Both the position numbers and the translations under genes were made by a program. This document shows positions 24,585 through 37,600 of a stretch of 64,000 bases of DNA, in pieces; positions within the stretch are counted from its first letter, which is position 1; every line of letters starts with the position of its first letter. Source of the DNA: Cannabis sativa (taxonomy: Eukaryota; Streptophyta; Magnoliopsida; Rosales; Cannabaceae); contig NC_083610.1 in NCBI RefSeq assembly GCF_029168945.1, positions 52,097,429 through 52,161,428 on the forward strand, in the 5' to 3' direction. The notes below the pieces were generated by a model, which saw only the letters and a program-made list of their open reading frames with translations, did not search any database and was not told the DNA's origin.

Positions 24585-24597
24585 GGCTCTGAGGCCA
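24585..24597 (-). other. Variant primer binding site of L2
   Basis: The plus strand reads ggctctgaggcca three bases before the LTR. Minus-strand TGGCCTCAGAGCC differs at two central bases from the standard TGGTATCAGAGCC. L3 has the same variant, so it was probably inherited. Confidence 0.7.
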
Positions 24598-24600
24598 GCT

Positions 24601-26486
24601 TGTTGGAAATTTATTTTACTCGGGATCTTAGATCTACTCACAAGTATGTTTATTAACATCCTAAATATGAACTTTCTAAAACGATGAAATAAACACATAT
24701 AAAGTTTAAGAAACCTTACATTGGGTGCAGCGGAATAATATGACTCCTTCCGTTCAGATATCTAGCCCTTGATTCCTTTCTGTAGCAGAGCATTATCAAT
24801 ATCCGAACCCGGATCTCTTTCTCTGAATCTTTGATGCTGAAACTCCTTTGCTGATGATCTTTCTTCACGATCTTCCTCACTATGATTGAGGTATCACTTG
24901 ATGTGTGTGGGCACTACTCTAATCACTAAGAGAGGTTCGAAGTATTGAGGAAGAAAAGAGAGAGAGAGTGGCGGCTAGAGAAGAGAGTGGAGGCTCGTGT
25001 TTTTCCGATCTTCGTAAAGTGTGTTATTTTCCTGAAGCCTTCACTATCTATTTATAGCATTCCTCTAGGGTTTGATTTGAATTATATGGCATTAAAATAA
25101 TGAAAAAATCATTTAAAAAAGCTACAAAGGTGGCCGACCATACACTTAATGGATTGGGCCTTGGGCTTTGCAATTTTGCAATTTTAACACCTTTTGTATC
25201 TGATTTTCTCAAAAATGCCAATTTCCTAATTCAATCATTTAAATGCCAATTCTAACTATTTAATAACTATAAATAATTATTAAATAATATTGTCATTTAT
25301 CATATTTATTAATTGAACCATACAAAGTATCATAATTAACAAATATGCCCCTATAAACTCTTTCTTTACAATTTCGCCCTTACTTAGTGAAAATTTCACA
25401 AATAGACATAGTCTAACTTGTGAATTATAATTGATTAATCAAAACCAATTACATGAGTCTTACAAGCAATATTATCTCAACTAGTGGGGGGACCATGGGT
25501 CTATATAACCGAGCTTCCAATAAGTAGATCAAGAATTTAGCACTAAAATTCACTAACTTATTAATTCTTCGTTGAATCCACGCATAGAACTTAGAATTGC
25601 ACTCCCGGATATAGAATGCTCTATATGTTCCACCATATAGACACATCAATAGTTATCCATTGTTATAATCCTAATGTGATCAATGATCCTCTATATGAAT
25701 GATCTACACTGTAAAGGGATTAAATTACCGTTACACCCTACAATGTATTTATTCCTTAAAACACTTGACCCCGTATAAATGATATTTCAACTTATGTGAA
25801 ATGAGTACTCCACCATTTATATTCGTTTGGTCAAGCTCGAAGGAGATCATCCTTTGCTTACTATTCGCCAGATAGAAGCTATAGATTCCATGTTTATGAT
25901 AGCGCTCCCACTCAATTGCACTACCGTGTTCCCAAAATGTACGTATCACCCTGACCTAAAAGTAGGCTTAACTAACAAATCAAAGAACACGAATAGCCTT
26001 TCAAGATTGAGCCTAATCATATCAGGATTAAGATCATTTGATCTAGGATCAACTAGGCGATATTGACTTGAATAGATATTACGGTAAGTTTAATAAATCT
26101 AAGTCAAAGTTCAATATCGGTCCCTTCCGATGCATACTCCATGCATCCAACCTGAGCTTTACTTTAACCAATGCTCTGGAAAGAACATAGTATTTCTCCA
26201 AATACAAGTAAACTCTTGTTGTAGATTATCATATCAGTAAAACCCTATGTCTGATAAATCTAGGAAACTTTATTCACATAGTCATGTTTACTTTCCAATG
26301 TGTTGACGACACAATAAACAGGATCAAGTATGTGAAAAGGGTTTCAGATGAATTTATACATTATGTACATATAATCATGAAATAAATCATGTGAACCATG
26401 CAACATTAAATGTTATTTCTGATCTATATTAATAAGTAAATCTGATTATATTGAAATGAGTTTTATTTAGGGCATAAAACCCAACA
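24601..26486 (-). repeat. Element L2, 5' LTR (right copy), 1886 bp
   Basis: It starts tgttgg and ends cccaaca, followed by the TSD gtagc. Altered CAG/CTG sites that are normal in the left LTR are at about 24618-24625, 24802-24812, 24995-25015 and 25604-25608. Confidence 0.92.
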
Positions 26487-26680
26487 GTAGCATAGGCGCA
26501 TGTTTTGTTTTTAATTTCCAAATTAAGCGGCATTAGTAAGCTCTCATTGATCGTGACCTGAAGTGCCAACTCGGGGTTTCGAGGCTGTTCAGACTAGATG
26601 GACGCCAGACGAAATATTAGGAGTAAGGGCATCTCAGTCGGGTCAAATCAAGGTCTAGGAGCTCAGTTTCCCCAAGTGTT

Positions 26681-27535
26681 ATGGGCCGAGGTAGAGGTCC
26701 CAGGGGCAGGGCTCGTGGTCGGGGTGATGTTAACCCGCCTCAGGCTGCCCAAGCCAGTCAGGAAGCCTAGAATTGGGTAGTTAGGTTTGTAGAGATGCAA
26801 GCCAGAATAGAGAAGCAAGATAATGAGATTCAAAGATTGAGACAGCAGGATGCTCCTGCAGTGCCTGTGCCAGAAGTTCTAGTGGCACCCGCCCCTGCTG
26901 CTCAGGCCGAGATAGTGGTAGCGGCAAATGAAATGGAACCCTTGTATGAGAGGTTCCGGAAGCAAGCACCTCCGGTTTTCTAGGAGGTCCAGATGTCATG
27001 AAAGCCGAGAAGTGGTTAATAGTGATTACAAAGATATTTAATTTTATGAGTGTGACGGAATACACTACGCAGTTTGATCGGTTGGCGAGGTTGTCCTCGG
27101 GAATTGTGCCAACCGATTTCAGTAAGAAAGAAAAATATCTTGATGGACTTAATGTGAAGATCAAGTATGACCTTATGATCACTACCGACGACAAGATCAC
27201 CTATGCTGGGATGGTGGAGAAAGCACTGCGAGCTGAGGGCGCAGTTGGATGTATGTTGGAGTCAGTTAGGACTCCAGTAAGTGGCGGGGCTCCTACCCCT
27301 CTTGCATCAGGTTTCAGCAGGGGAGGTAGTGGTTCGGCCATGGACCAGAGGAGGAAATCATCCACTGCATCCGGTGGCTCGGGGCAGAACAAGAGGTTCC
27401 GAGGGAACTAGAATCGAGGCGGTCGTCAGGGTAGTGTCGAGAACCGTTATTCCTACCTGGAGTGTTCCTTTTGTAAGAGGCATCATCCGGGTGAGTGCTA
27501 AGGTCAGGGATGCTTTTAGTGTGGCAGCCAGAATC
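26681..27535 (+). pseudogene. gag: Gypsy gag, heavily damaged
   Basis: The likely start is ATG 26681 (MGRGRGPRGRARGRG). An amber codon stops the frame at 26768-26770. The same frame continues through a Gln-rich coiled-coil-like part (MQARIEKQDNEIQRLRQQ) to PPVF, where a 1-base shift at about 26981 moves the sequence to the frame open at 26998-27411. At about 27040-27062 the N-terminal capsid part (KIFNFMSVTE) passes directly into YTTQFDRLARL. In related gags these words lie about 60-70 residues apart, so the central capsid segment is deleted. TAG 27409-27411 and further stops (taa, tag near 27500-27515) break the zinc-knuckle region, of which [12 protein letters not shown] remains. Confidence 0.82.
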
Positions 27536-30500
27536 TTTAGTAAATTGGATAGACCGTGGAATAGGTATGAATCAGGGTTTGGAACCCTATTACCTGGCGG
27601 TGAGTTAGTTATCTCCAAAAGGTGGATTAGGTCTATGCCGATCAGAATAGATGGTAGAGAGTTAAGTGCTGACTTGATAGAGATGAGCTTAGTAGAGTTC
27701 CATATTATTTTAGGAATGGGTTTCCTATCGAAATATTCGGCTAGTATTGATTGCAAGAGGAAGATGGTGATCTTCAAACCGGAAAGTGATGAACCATTTG
27801 TGTTTGTTGGTTCAGTTCGGGGATCCCAGATCCCGGTGATTTCGGCCATGTCAGCTACGGAGTTATTGCATGGCGGTTGTTTAGGGTTTCTGGCCGTGGT
27901 AATGGACACCACTCGGCCAGATACCATTCGGCCAGAGGACATCAAGGTGGTTCGGGAATTTTTAGATGTTTTTCCCGAAGAACTTCCAGGGTTACCACCT
28001 CAGCGGGAGATTAACTTTGTTATAGATTTGGCACCAGGGGTGGAACCGGTTTCCAAAGCCCCGTATAGAATGGCTCCAGCTGAACTTAAGGAGTTAAAGA
28101 TTCAGCTCAAGGGGTTGCTTGACATACGGTTTATTCGGCCTAGTGTGTCACCTTGGGGAGCTCCGATTTTGTTCGTCAAGAAGAAAGATGGAACTATGAG
28201 GATGTGCATCGATTACAGAGAATTCAACAAGCTAACAGTGAAGAATAAATATCCATGACCTAGGATCGATGATCTGTTCGATCAGCTTCAGGGGAAGACG
28301 GTCTTTTCCAAGATTGATCTCCGCTCGGGTTATCATTAGTTGAAAATCCGAGAGGAGGACATTCCGAAGACGGCTTTCCGTACTAGGTATGGACATTATG
28401 AATTTCTGGTTATGTCGTTTGGACTAACCAATGCTCCTGCAGCATTCATGGATTTGATGCATAAAGTATTCAAGGATTTCCTCGATATCTGTGTGATTGT
28501 GTTTATCAACGACATCCTTGTGTACTCTCAGTCAGAAGAGGAGCATGAGTTACATCTTCAGATGGTTTTGCAACGGCTTCGGGAACACAAGCTTTTTTCC
28601 AAATTCAAGAAATGTGAATTCTGGCTATCTCAAGTGTCCTTCTTAGGGCACATCGTTAGTAAAGATAGGATCAAGGTGGATCCCGGGAAGATCGAATCCG
28701 TCAGGGATTGGCCGAGACCGAAGACAGTGACAGAAATTAGAAGCTTCTTGGGTTTAGCTGGGTATTATCGTAGGTTCGTGGAAGGGTTTTCTAAAATTTC
28801 AACACCCTTAACCGAACTTACAAAGAAGAATCAGAGGTTTCTCTGGTCAGACAAGTGCGAAGCTAGTTTTCAGGAGCTGAAACAGAGATTGATTACCGCT
28901 CCAGTGCTAGCTTTGCCTTCAGACAACGAGAAATTTGTAGTTTATTGCGATGCGTCGAGACAGGGTCTGGGGTGTGTGCTGATGCAAGCCGATCGGATTA
29001 TCGCTCATGCCTCCCGTCAGTTAAAGGATTACGAACAGCAATACCCGACTCATGATTTAGAATTGGCCGCGGTGGTTTTTGCATTAAAGATCTGGCGGCA
29101 TTACCTTTACGGAGAAAGGTGTGAAATTTATACCGACCATAAAAGTCTGAAGTATTTCTTTACTCAGAAAGATTTGAACATGAGACAGAGACGTTGGTTG
29201 GAATTAGTCAAAGATTATGACTGTGAGATTCTCTACCACCCTGGGAAGGCCAATGTAGTGCCCGATGCCCTTAGCAGGAAGGGTCCCGGGCAGGTAGCTA
29301 GCATGGTTCAGATCTCACCTCAGTTAGCAGAGGACATGGTTAGATCCAACATCGAGTTTGTGGTAGGTCAGCTTCACAACTTAACACTGCAATCTGATCT
29401 GTTAGAAAGAATTAAAGCCGCTCAGATGACTGATCCAGAGTTAATGAAAATCAGAGATGAGGTTATGGCTGGTCAAGCCAGGGATTTCTCAGTGTCAGAC
29501 AATGGGATGCTTCTGTATAAAGCTAGGGTTTGTGTTCCGAGTAGTGTGGAACTCAGGAATGAGATCTTTGAGGAGGCTCATTCTATCCCTTATTCTCTGC
29601 ATCCCGACACCACTAAGATGTACCAAGATCTTAAACCGTACTTCTGGTGGAGCGGTATGAAGAAGAATTTGGTAGAATTCGTATCGAGATGCCTCACTTG
29701 TCAGCAGATTAAGGCTGAACATCAGAGACCAGCAGGGTTGTTGCAGCCTTTAACCCTACCTGAATGGAAGTGGGAAGATATCACGATGGATTTCGTGGTC
29801 GGGTTACCTAGAACCACGGGTTTGTTTAATTCCATCTGGGTAGTGGTGGATCGATTCACGAAATCTGCTCATTTTCTGCCTGTTAGAACAACATTTACAG
29901 TGGATCAGTTGGCAGAATTGTATGTTAGAGAGATTGTAAGACTTCACGGGGTACCGAAGTCTATAGTTTCGGATAGGGATCCGAAGTTCACCTCCAAGTT
30001 TTGGCAGAGTTTGCAACGAGCAATGGGTGCAAAACTAAAATTTAGTACAACATTCCATCCTCAGACAGATGGTCAGTCCAAAAGGACAATTCAGATATTG
30101 GAGGACATGTTACGAGCCTGTGTTATGGATTTCGAAGGCTCTTGGAATAAATATCTACCGTTGATAGAATTTTCTTACAACAACAGTCATCAGAGTACGA
30201 TAGGGATGGCTCCCTATGAACTGTTATACGGTAGGAAGTGTAGATCTCCCATCCACTGGGATGAGACAGGGGAGAGGAAATACTTAGGTCCAGAGTCAGT
30301 ACAGCGGACCAATGAGGCAATAGAGAAAATAAAAGCTAGAATGCTTGCCTCACAGAGTAGACAGAAAAGTTATGCAGATCCAAAACGCAGAGATGTTGAG
30401 TTCCGAGTAGGGGACCATGTGTTTTTAAGAGTATCTCTGATGAAGGGGATCAAACGTTTCGGGAAAAGAGGCAAGTTATGCCCTAGATTTACAGGACCTT

Positions 30501-30862
30501 TCGAGATTCTCGAGAGGATAGGTCAAGTGGCATACCGGTTAGCATTGCCTCCAGCTTTATCAGTAGTTCACAACGTATTCCATGTCTTGATGTTTAGAAA
30601 GTACGTTTCAGATCCCTCTCATTTACTCAGTTATGAGAGCCTTGAACTGCAGCCAGATATGTCTTACGAAGTACAACCAATGCAGATCCTGGATAGAAAG
30701 GATAAAGTCCTTCGGAATAAGTCCATAGCATTGGTCAAAGTTCTCTGGAGAAACAACAAGGTGGAGGAAGCCACCTGGGAGCTAGAGTCAGATATGAGAG
30801 ATCAATATCCAGAGTTATTCAGGTTAGATTTCGGGGACGAAATCCTTTTAAGGGGGGAATAG
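27536..30862 (+). pseudogene. pol: Gypsy pol: truncated protease, RT, RNase H, integrase, chromodomain-like end; inactive
   Basis: One frame runs from about 27536 to 30862, with TGA at 28256-28258 and TAG at 28337-28339. The DSGA active site of the protease is missing; only its C-terminal part ([11 protein letters not shown]) remains. RT is recognisable from [17 protein letters not shown] onward, but its catalytic box is FIND instead of FIDD (AAC at 28508-28510). RNase H ends at [15 protein letters not shown]. Integrase has the zinc finger (CLTCQQ), D in ITMDFV and D in VSDRDPKF, but the glutamate of the TDGQSE motif is lysine (AAA at 30080-30082). The C-terminus has the Tekay-type chromodomain segment. 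This copy cannot encode active RT or integrase. Confidence 0.93.
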
Positions 30863-30863
30863 T
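30851..30863 (+). other. Gypsy polypurine tract
   Basis: AGGGGGGAATAGT lies immediately before the 3' LTR start at 30864 and would prime plus-strand synthesis. It overlaps the pol stop codon. Confidence 0.85.
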
Positions 30864-31372
30864 TGTAAAGACCGCTTAGTTTAATTTGGAAATTAGCAGT
30901 TAATCATGTTTAATTATGGAAAATTATTTATAGCTATTTAAATAATTATTATGCTGTTATTATTGAATTCTGAAATGCATTTTATGTCATTTAGTAGTTT
31001 TTATAAGTTTGCATTTCCGGTGCCCGGTAACATGAAACTCGGTGTTTGGCTCAGTAAAATCACAACTTAGTATGTTAGTAGTGTGGGACGAATTATTAGA
31101 CATTGGGAATGTCGGGAATGGCCGGGAATTTAGAATTTCCCAAAATGCCCCTTTAGTGTTATTTATGTTATTTTAGTGTGGAGGGGCAAAATGGTCTTTT
31201 TGCCCCAATGATATTTTGTCCTTTAGTGGAATTTGTAGTTGGAATTATGGGAATTATATGTGTTTTATTATGGTATGTGTTGGCTGAATAAATAGTGTTA
31301 TTTTTGCATGTTTTCTCTTTTATTCAAAAAAATTACAAAGTTAGAAAAAACTAGAAAAAAATCAAAGCTCTC

Positions 31373-31404
<32 letters not shown>

Positions 31405-32803
31405 GGCTGGTAGGGTGTGCTAGGGCTGGATTTCCTTTGATTTTCAAGCTATTTTCCTTCAATCTAAGTGTTCTTCAAGCATTGGTAAGGTTTCTAAACC
31501 TTTCCCTTTTGTAATTTATGGAAAATGTTTAAAAAGATGATTGTTGCATGTTGATTTGTTGTGATGCTTGCTGCTGTGATTTGTTGTGGTTTTCAGAGGA
31601 TTAATCTTGTTATTTTTAGTAGATTAGAGCTAGTTTAATGCATGATATTTTCTTTGATTCAAGCTTGGAAGTTTTTAGCTCAAAACTATGGTTTTCAAAG
31701 AGAAATGGTTAAAATCTGTTGCTGTGGTTTTGTTGATGTTTATAGTAGTTTTCAGAGATTATATTATGCATGATTAAGTAGATTTGGGCTGAATTGAATG
31801 CATGTTAGTGGTGTTTGATCAAGTTTGAGTTTAGAACTCAAAGCTTGATGCTTTAATGGTGGTTTTGGCTTGGTTGCATGAAGCTTGGTTTTTATGCTCT
31901 AGAATTGTTCCTTAGGGTCTAAATAGGAGGTCTGGAAGTTGTGGTATAGTTTGGAATGGATTTGAGCTATGTGTGAATTTTTTAGTTCTGCCTGCGAGGA
32001 ACCGGAATTCCGGTTGTGCATCCGAAATTCCGGATGGGTTTTGAAAATTTTCAGAACCGGAATTCCGGTTGGACAACAGGTCTGCCGGTTGGGTGATTTT
32101 CATAAACCCTAGATTTCCTCGTTTTTATGTTATTTGGGGTATTGCCATGCTTTTTATCGATAGGGAAACTTTTAGTTCCTAGTTTAAGTCCCCGGGAAGT
32201 GATTTAGCGTGTCACTTATAGTGTTGTGATTGTTATGGTTTAGGAGCCTGTAATCCGCCGCGCAGTTCGTTCTAGTCAGGTTGACCGGCACACCTGAATT
32301 CGGAATTGAGGTAAGATTAGTATAACAGTATGCATATATAGATTACATGTTTAGCGTGCATGTTAGGAAGCCTGTTAGATTACATTAGATATGTATGTTG
32401 GCTTCGAACCATCCGACTGTGTCACATCGGTACAGGCTAGAGTATGACTAGCAGCTGGAGTATGACCAGTTTGACCGAGTATAGGCTGACACTGTATCAC
32501 ATCGGCACAGGCTAGAGTATGACTAGCAGCTGGAGTATGACCAGTGTGCTGAGTATAGACTGATACTTAGGTTGCTGGTTCCGTACTATTTGACGTATCA
32601 CATCGGTACAGGCTAGAGTATGACTAGCAGCTGGAGTATGACCAGTTCGACCGAGTATAGGCTGATACTGTAACACATCGGTACAGGCTAGAGTATGACT
32701 AGCAGCTGGAGTATGACCAGTTCGACCGAGTATAGGCTGTTACTTGTCAATAGTACCGTCCCTATGAACGTTCAGGACTCAGTATCGTGTTGGACACGGT
32801 AGT
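30864..32803 (+). repeat. Gypsy 3' LTR, first part
   Basis: It is collinear with 13739 onward of the 5' LTR. The (CT)n tract is longer here (31378-31404) and the four-unit array recurs at about 32424-32745. It breaks at 32803 where L3 is inserted. Confidence 0.92.
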
Positions 32804-34673
32804 TGTTGGAAATTATTTTACCAGGATCTTAGATCTACTCACAAGTATGAACTTTCTAAAACAATGAAATAAACACATATAAAGTTAAAGAAACCTTACA
32901 TTGGGTGCAGCGGAATATAATGACTCCTTCCGTTCAGATATCTAGCCCTTGATTCCTTTCTGTAGCAGAGCATTATCAATATCTGAACCTGGATCTCTTT
33001 CTCTGAATCCTTGATGCTGAATCTCCTTTGTTGATGATCTTTCTTCACGATCTTCCTCACTATGATTGAGGTATCACTTGATGTGTGTGGGCACTACTCA
33101 TACACTAAGGATTTCGAAATTCTAAGGAAGAAGAGAGAGAGTGGTCAGCTAAAGATAGGGAGAGAGAAGGCTCAGTTTTTTCTGATTCAGAAAGTCTGAA
33201 GAAAAGTGTTATTTTTCTGAAGCCTTCACTATCTATTTATAGCATTCCACTAGGGTTAGATTTGAATTATTTGGCATTAAAATAATGAAAAAATCAACTT
33301 AAAATAGCTACATAGGTGGCCGGCCATAGCATTAGTAGATTGGGCCTTGAGCTTTGCAATTTTGCAATTTTAACACCTTTTGTATCTGATTTTCTCAAAA
33401 ATGCCAATTTCCTAATTCAAACATTTAAATGCCAATTCTAACTATTTAATAACTATAAATAATTATTAAATAATATTGTCATTTATCATATTTATTAATT
33501 GAACCATACAAAGTATCATAATTAACAAATATGCCCCTATAAACTCTTTCTTTACAATTTCGCCCTTACTTAGTGAAAATTTCACAAATAGACATAGTCT
33601 AATTCGTGAATTATAATTGATTAATCGAAACCAATTACATGAGTCTTACAAGCAATATTATCTCAACTAGTGGGGGGACCATGGGTCTATATAACCGAGC
33701 TTCCAATAAGTAGATCAAGAACTTAGCACTAAAATTCACTAACTTATTAATTCTTCGTTGAATCCACACATAGAACTTAGAATTGCACTCTCAGTATATA
33801 GAATGCTCTATATGTTCCACCATATAGACACATCGTTAGTTATCCATTGTTATAATCCTAATGTGATCAATGATCCTCTATATGAATGATCTACACTGTA
33901 AAGGGATTAAATTACCGTTACACCCTACAATGTATTTATTCCTTAAAACACTTGACCCCGTATAAATGATATTTCAGCTTATGTGAAATGAGTACTCCAC
34001 CATTTATGTTCGTTTGGTCAAGCTCGAAGGAGATCATCCTTTGCTTACTATTCGCCAGATAGAAGCTATAGATTCCATGTTTATGCTAGCGCTCCCACTC
34101 AATTGCACTACCGTGTTCCCAAAATGTACGTATCACCCTGACCTAAAAGTAGGCTTAACTAACAAATCAAAGAACACGAATAGCCTCTCGAGATTGAGCC
34201 TAATCATATCAGGATTAAGATCATTTGATCTAGGATCAACTAGGCGATATTGACTTGAATAGATATTACGGTAAGTTTAATAAATCTAAGTCAAAGTTCA
34301 ATATCGGTCCCTTCCGATGCATACTCCATGCATCCAACCTGAGCTTTACTTTAACCAATGCTCTGGAAAGAACATAGCACTTCTCCAAATGCAAGTAAAC
34401 TCTTGTTGTAGATTATCATATCAGTAAAACCCTGTGTCTGATAAATCTAGGAAACTTTATTCACATAGTCATGTTTACTTTCCAATGTGTTGACAGCACA
34501 ATAAACAGGATGAAGTATGTGAAAAGGGTTTCAGATGAATTCATACATTATGTACATATAATCATGAAATAAATCATGTGAACCATGCAACATTAAATGT
34601 TATTTCTGATCTATATTAATAAGTAAATCTGATTATATTGAAATGATTTTTATTTAGGGCATAAAACCCAACA
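32804..34673 (-). repeat. Element L3, 3' LTR (left copy), 1870 bp
   Basis: It starts tgttgg and ends cccaaca. The minus-strand TATA box is at 33233-33242. Relative to the right LTR it lacks the tttattaacatcc segment just after ctcacaagtatg (32850s). Confidence 0.92.
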
Positions 34674-37600
34674 AACTCCCACTTGCACTAATATAAAACA
34701 AAAAGTGCGTTTCAAATAATCTCAACACCTTGATATGCAAATCAAGTGTAGTAGTAGTAAACTCCTCGTAATAGGATCTGAAAGGTTGAATTAACCACAA
34801 CCTTTTCTCCACCATTACTCTTCCTTAATCACAAAATCATTGATAATGTGAAATTCCTCTCTATATGTCTACTCTCTTGGGATACTGGATTCTATACCTT
34901 TGGCAACTACTTTTGGTTAATCAGGAAATAAACACTAGTAGTTTAAGGCAATTTGGAATGGTGCCAAAGATGTATAGAACTTTCCTTAGACTGAATAAGT
35001 ACCTTTCCTGCAGCTTTAACATTCAGTCTCTCTCTGGTAGACCTAGAGACTTCAGATAGGTTTTTACACTTCTCCAAAATCACTATTCCACCCCCAGAGT
35101 AATCACCATCTTATCAGAAAGATTTTCTAGCACAAAGGCAAATTTCGAAATCTGATATGGTGTAGTCTAAGAGTTTTAAACACACCCTTATAGACTAACA
35201 TATAGTTCCTCTTCTTTATCTTAAGATTTACTTGATTGTCTTCCAATGTTCTTCTCCTGGATTAATCTGATACCTACTCATTACTCCCACTCAACAGCAG
35301 GTGTCTGGTCTAAGGCATACAAAAGCATATCTAAGACCTCTCACTGTTGATATAAGAAATTCTTTCATGGCTTTATCTTTTCTGGAATAGTTGAGACTTT
35401 TCCTTAGATAAATAAAATCTATGCCTAAGAAGTTGTGAAGCTTCTATAGATTGCCATTAGAAAGAAAATGCTTCAGCATCTTACTAAAGTAAGTTGCTTG
35501 CATTAGAGTAAGTAATTACCAGGTATACCACAAGCCATAGGTTTAGATAAACTCAAACCTATAATACTAGGAACAGGAAGTTTTGTTAAGTCCATTGAAT
35601 AGACTTATAAACGAAAATTTCCTTTTATGTCCTTGTAATAGAAAACTTTAGGTTATTCCATGTGAATGGATTAAACCATAGTTCTATTGGCTTTCTTCTT
35701 AGTTTCTTATCTTGACAATCCATTACTTGTTTAAACTCACAATGGATTTTAATCACTAGTATCTCCCAAGTCATAAAAAGGTGAGTTCCTAGAAACTCTC
35801 CCACTACGACGAGGTACCGTGAATTATGTCGAAGAAAACTAAATGGTATTAACCTCTTTGGTTGTGTCAAGACAACAGAGGCAGTGGGATCATCATATAT
35901 TATATAAGATGATAGAACACTTTTGGAATCAAGACTTAAATTTATACCAAATATTATGAGTAATTCTATCTTGGACCAGCACTACTAATACAAACTCTAA
36001 GTCAGATTTGCCCATACAAGTAGGAGATTTCTAAGATTGAGGATTTATATCAATTGGGAATAGAATTTCGGGATTATAATCATATGCGTCATTTAATTTC
36101 TTAAGAGAAAATATAGAATGACATGAAATGATTTATAGACCATTCATCCAATGATATGTTATTAAGCTAATTCAAAATGAATAAGCTAAGAGGAATTAGG
36201 ATAATTTCGTTTAAAATAAGAATCCAACGATGCTTCGATTAGCGAAAGTCAAAGTAATCTTATTTATACAATCTTCTTGTTTCATATCGTAAAAATACTA
36301 GTCTAAGGTGTCATCAATTGATGAACAGCTAGATGTCGCATATACAATATTTATCTTTCGAGATCTAACACTATTATGTATGTCTAATGGTGAAAATCCA
36401 CTAGGGATTTATCTCATTAGATAAACAAGCCAAGTTAGACCAACAATGAAGATTCGAAATTAAACTACAACTTAATAATAGAAAATAACATGGTTCAATA
36501 TAAATTCATACATAATTCAGAAATTATAAACATATAGCAAGTAGGAATGACAAGTGAAAATACTAAAACTTACAATCCTAAATAATTTCCAAGGTTTTCA
36601 ACAAACTGATATCAGTGTCCCGTTTAGGCGAGAGTCAAAGCTACCATTCATTGAATAGAGTTGTCAGCTCGTCTAAAATGTTAAACATTCTAGCAACCTT
36701 TTATTCGATCAAGATTGGAATTCAGCGTTGTCCTGTTTAGGCGAGAGTCAAGGCAATTCTATCTTATGAGCTTCCACCATTGTTTCATAATTTGCAAGTC
36801 AAGTATGGTCGCCACCATTAGGGTGATCTATACCATACAAAACACTTACAAACTACTTATCATGCGAGTTTAAACGGTGCGAAATTGCTGATGAACGTTC
36901 CTCCATTAGGGAGGATTACTCACTAAAACAAACGCGGTGTAAAACCCACAATGGAGATCGAATGTCTCTTGATAATAAAGCTCATTATTTAAAAAGAGTT
37001 GTATTTTCTTTTATTCTCTTTATTTATTCTATTTATTTTAAATATATATTTATTTAATTAAAATTTCCAATTTAGAATAAAAAATTCTAAATATAAATTT
37101 TAATTTAATATTTATAAATTTTACTTAGATGGATATGAAAATAACATGAATTATTTCCATCTTAGTAATAATTTCCAATAAATATTTAGAAAAATATTCA
37201 ATTTAAGTTGTTACAAAATTAATTTAAATTAATTTACAACTCAAATTTAATTTTCTATAAATATATATTGCATTTCGAAAAATTAAAGTATATAAGAATA
37301 CAATTTTCGAAAAATGCATATTAAAAAAAAAATCCTGGAAAAATTATTCTAATTTAATGTTGGCCCAAAATTAATTAATAAAATTAATTTACAACAAAAA
37401 ATATAATTTTCCTATTTAATTAAATATATAAGAAAAATTTCAAATATTTAAGTATGATAATGAAAATCAACTTAAATATTAATTTTCTATTTAATTAAAT
37501 ACACTAGAAAAATACTTCAAGCAAAAATATCATCTATCTATATTTTCCTTTGACTAATTAATTCAATTTCTAATAATATACTTTAATTCAATTTATTTTA

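Larger units (their letters stand above)
18172..24600 (-). mobile_element. Element L2 internal region: copia ghosts, AT-rich spacer, leader
   Basis: It follows the order described for element A. RT/RNase H ghosts are near 18720-18850 and an integrase ghost at 19690-20080. A copy-specific stretch lies at about 20248-20335. The 22-bp motif is at 20972-20993 and 21087-21108. The AT-rich spacer is 21330-22980 and the foldback island 23005-23097. AT-rich DNA with a 28-T run is at 23591-23618, the variable leader cassette at 24276-24321 and the PBS at 24585-24597. The open frame at 19165-19392 on the minus strand is part of the pol ghost, not a gene. Confidence 0.82.
16284..26486 (-). mobile_element. 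Element L2: copia-derived non-autonomous LTR retrotransposon in the gypsy leader
   Basis: LTRs are 16284-18171 and 24601-26486, TSD gtagc at 16279-16283 and 26487-26491, total 10.2 kb. It is closest to L3: both share LTR wording (atcttagatctactcacaag) and a changed PBS. It is on the minus strand. It has no intact gene. Many differences between its LTRs, and between L2 and L3, sit at CAG or CTG words, which is abnormal (see findings). Confidence 0.93.

Noticed and set aside
27358..27945. 195-codon minus-strand frame
   Set aside because: Antisense shadow of the gypsy gag/pol junction; no domain.
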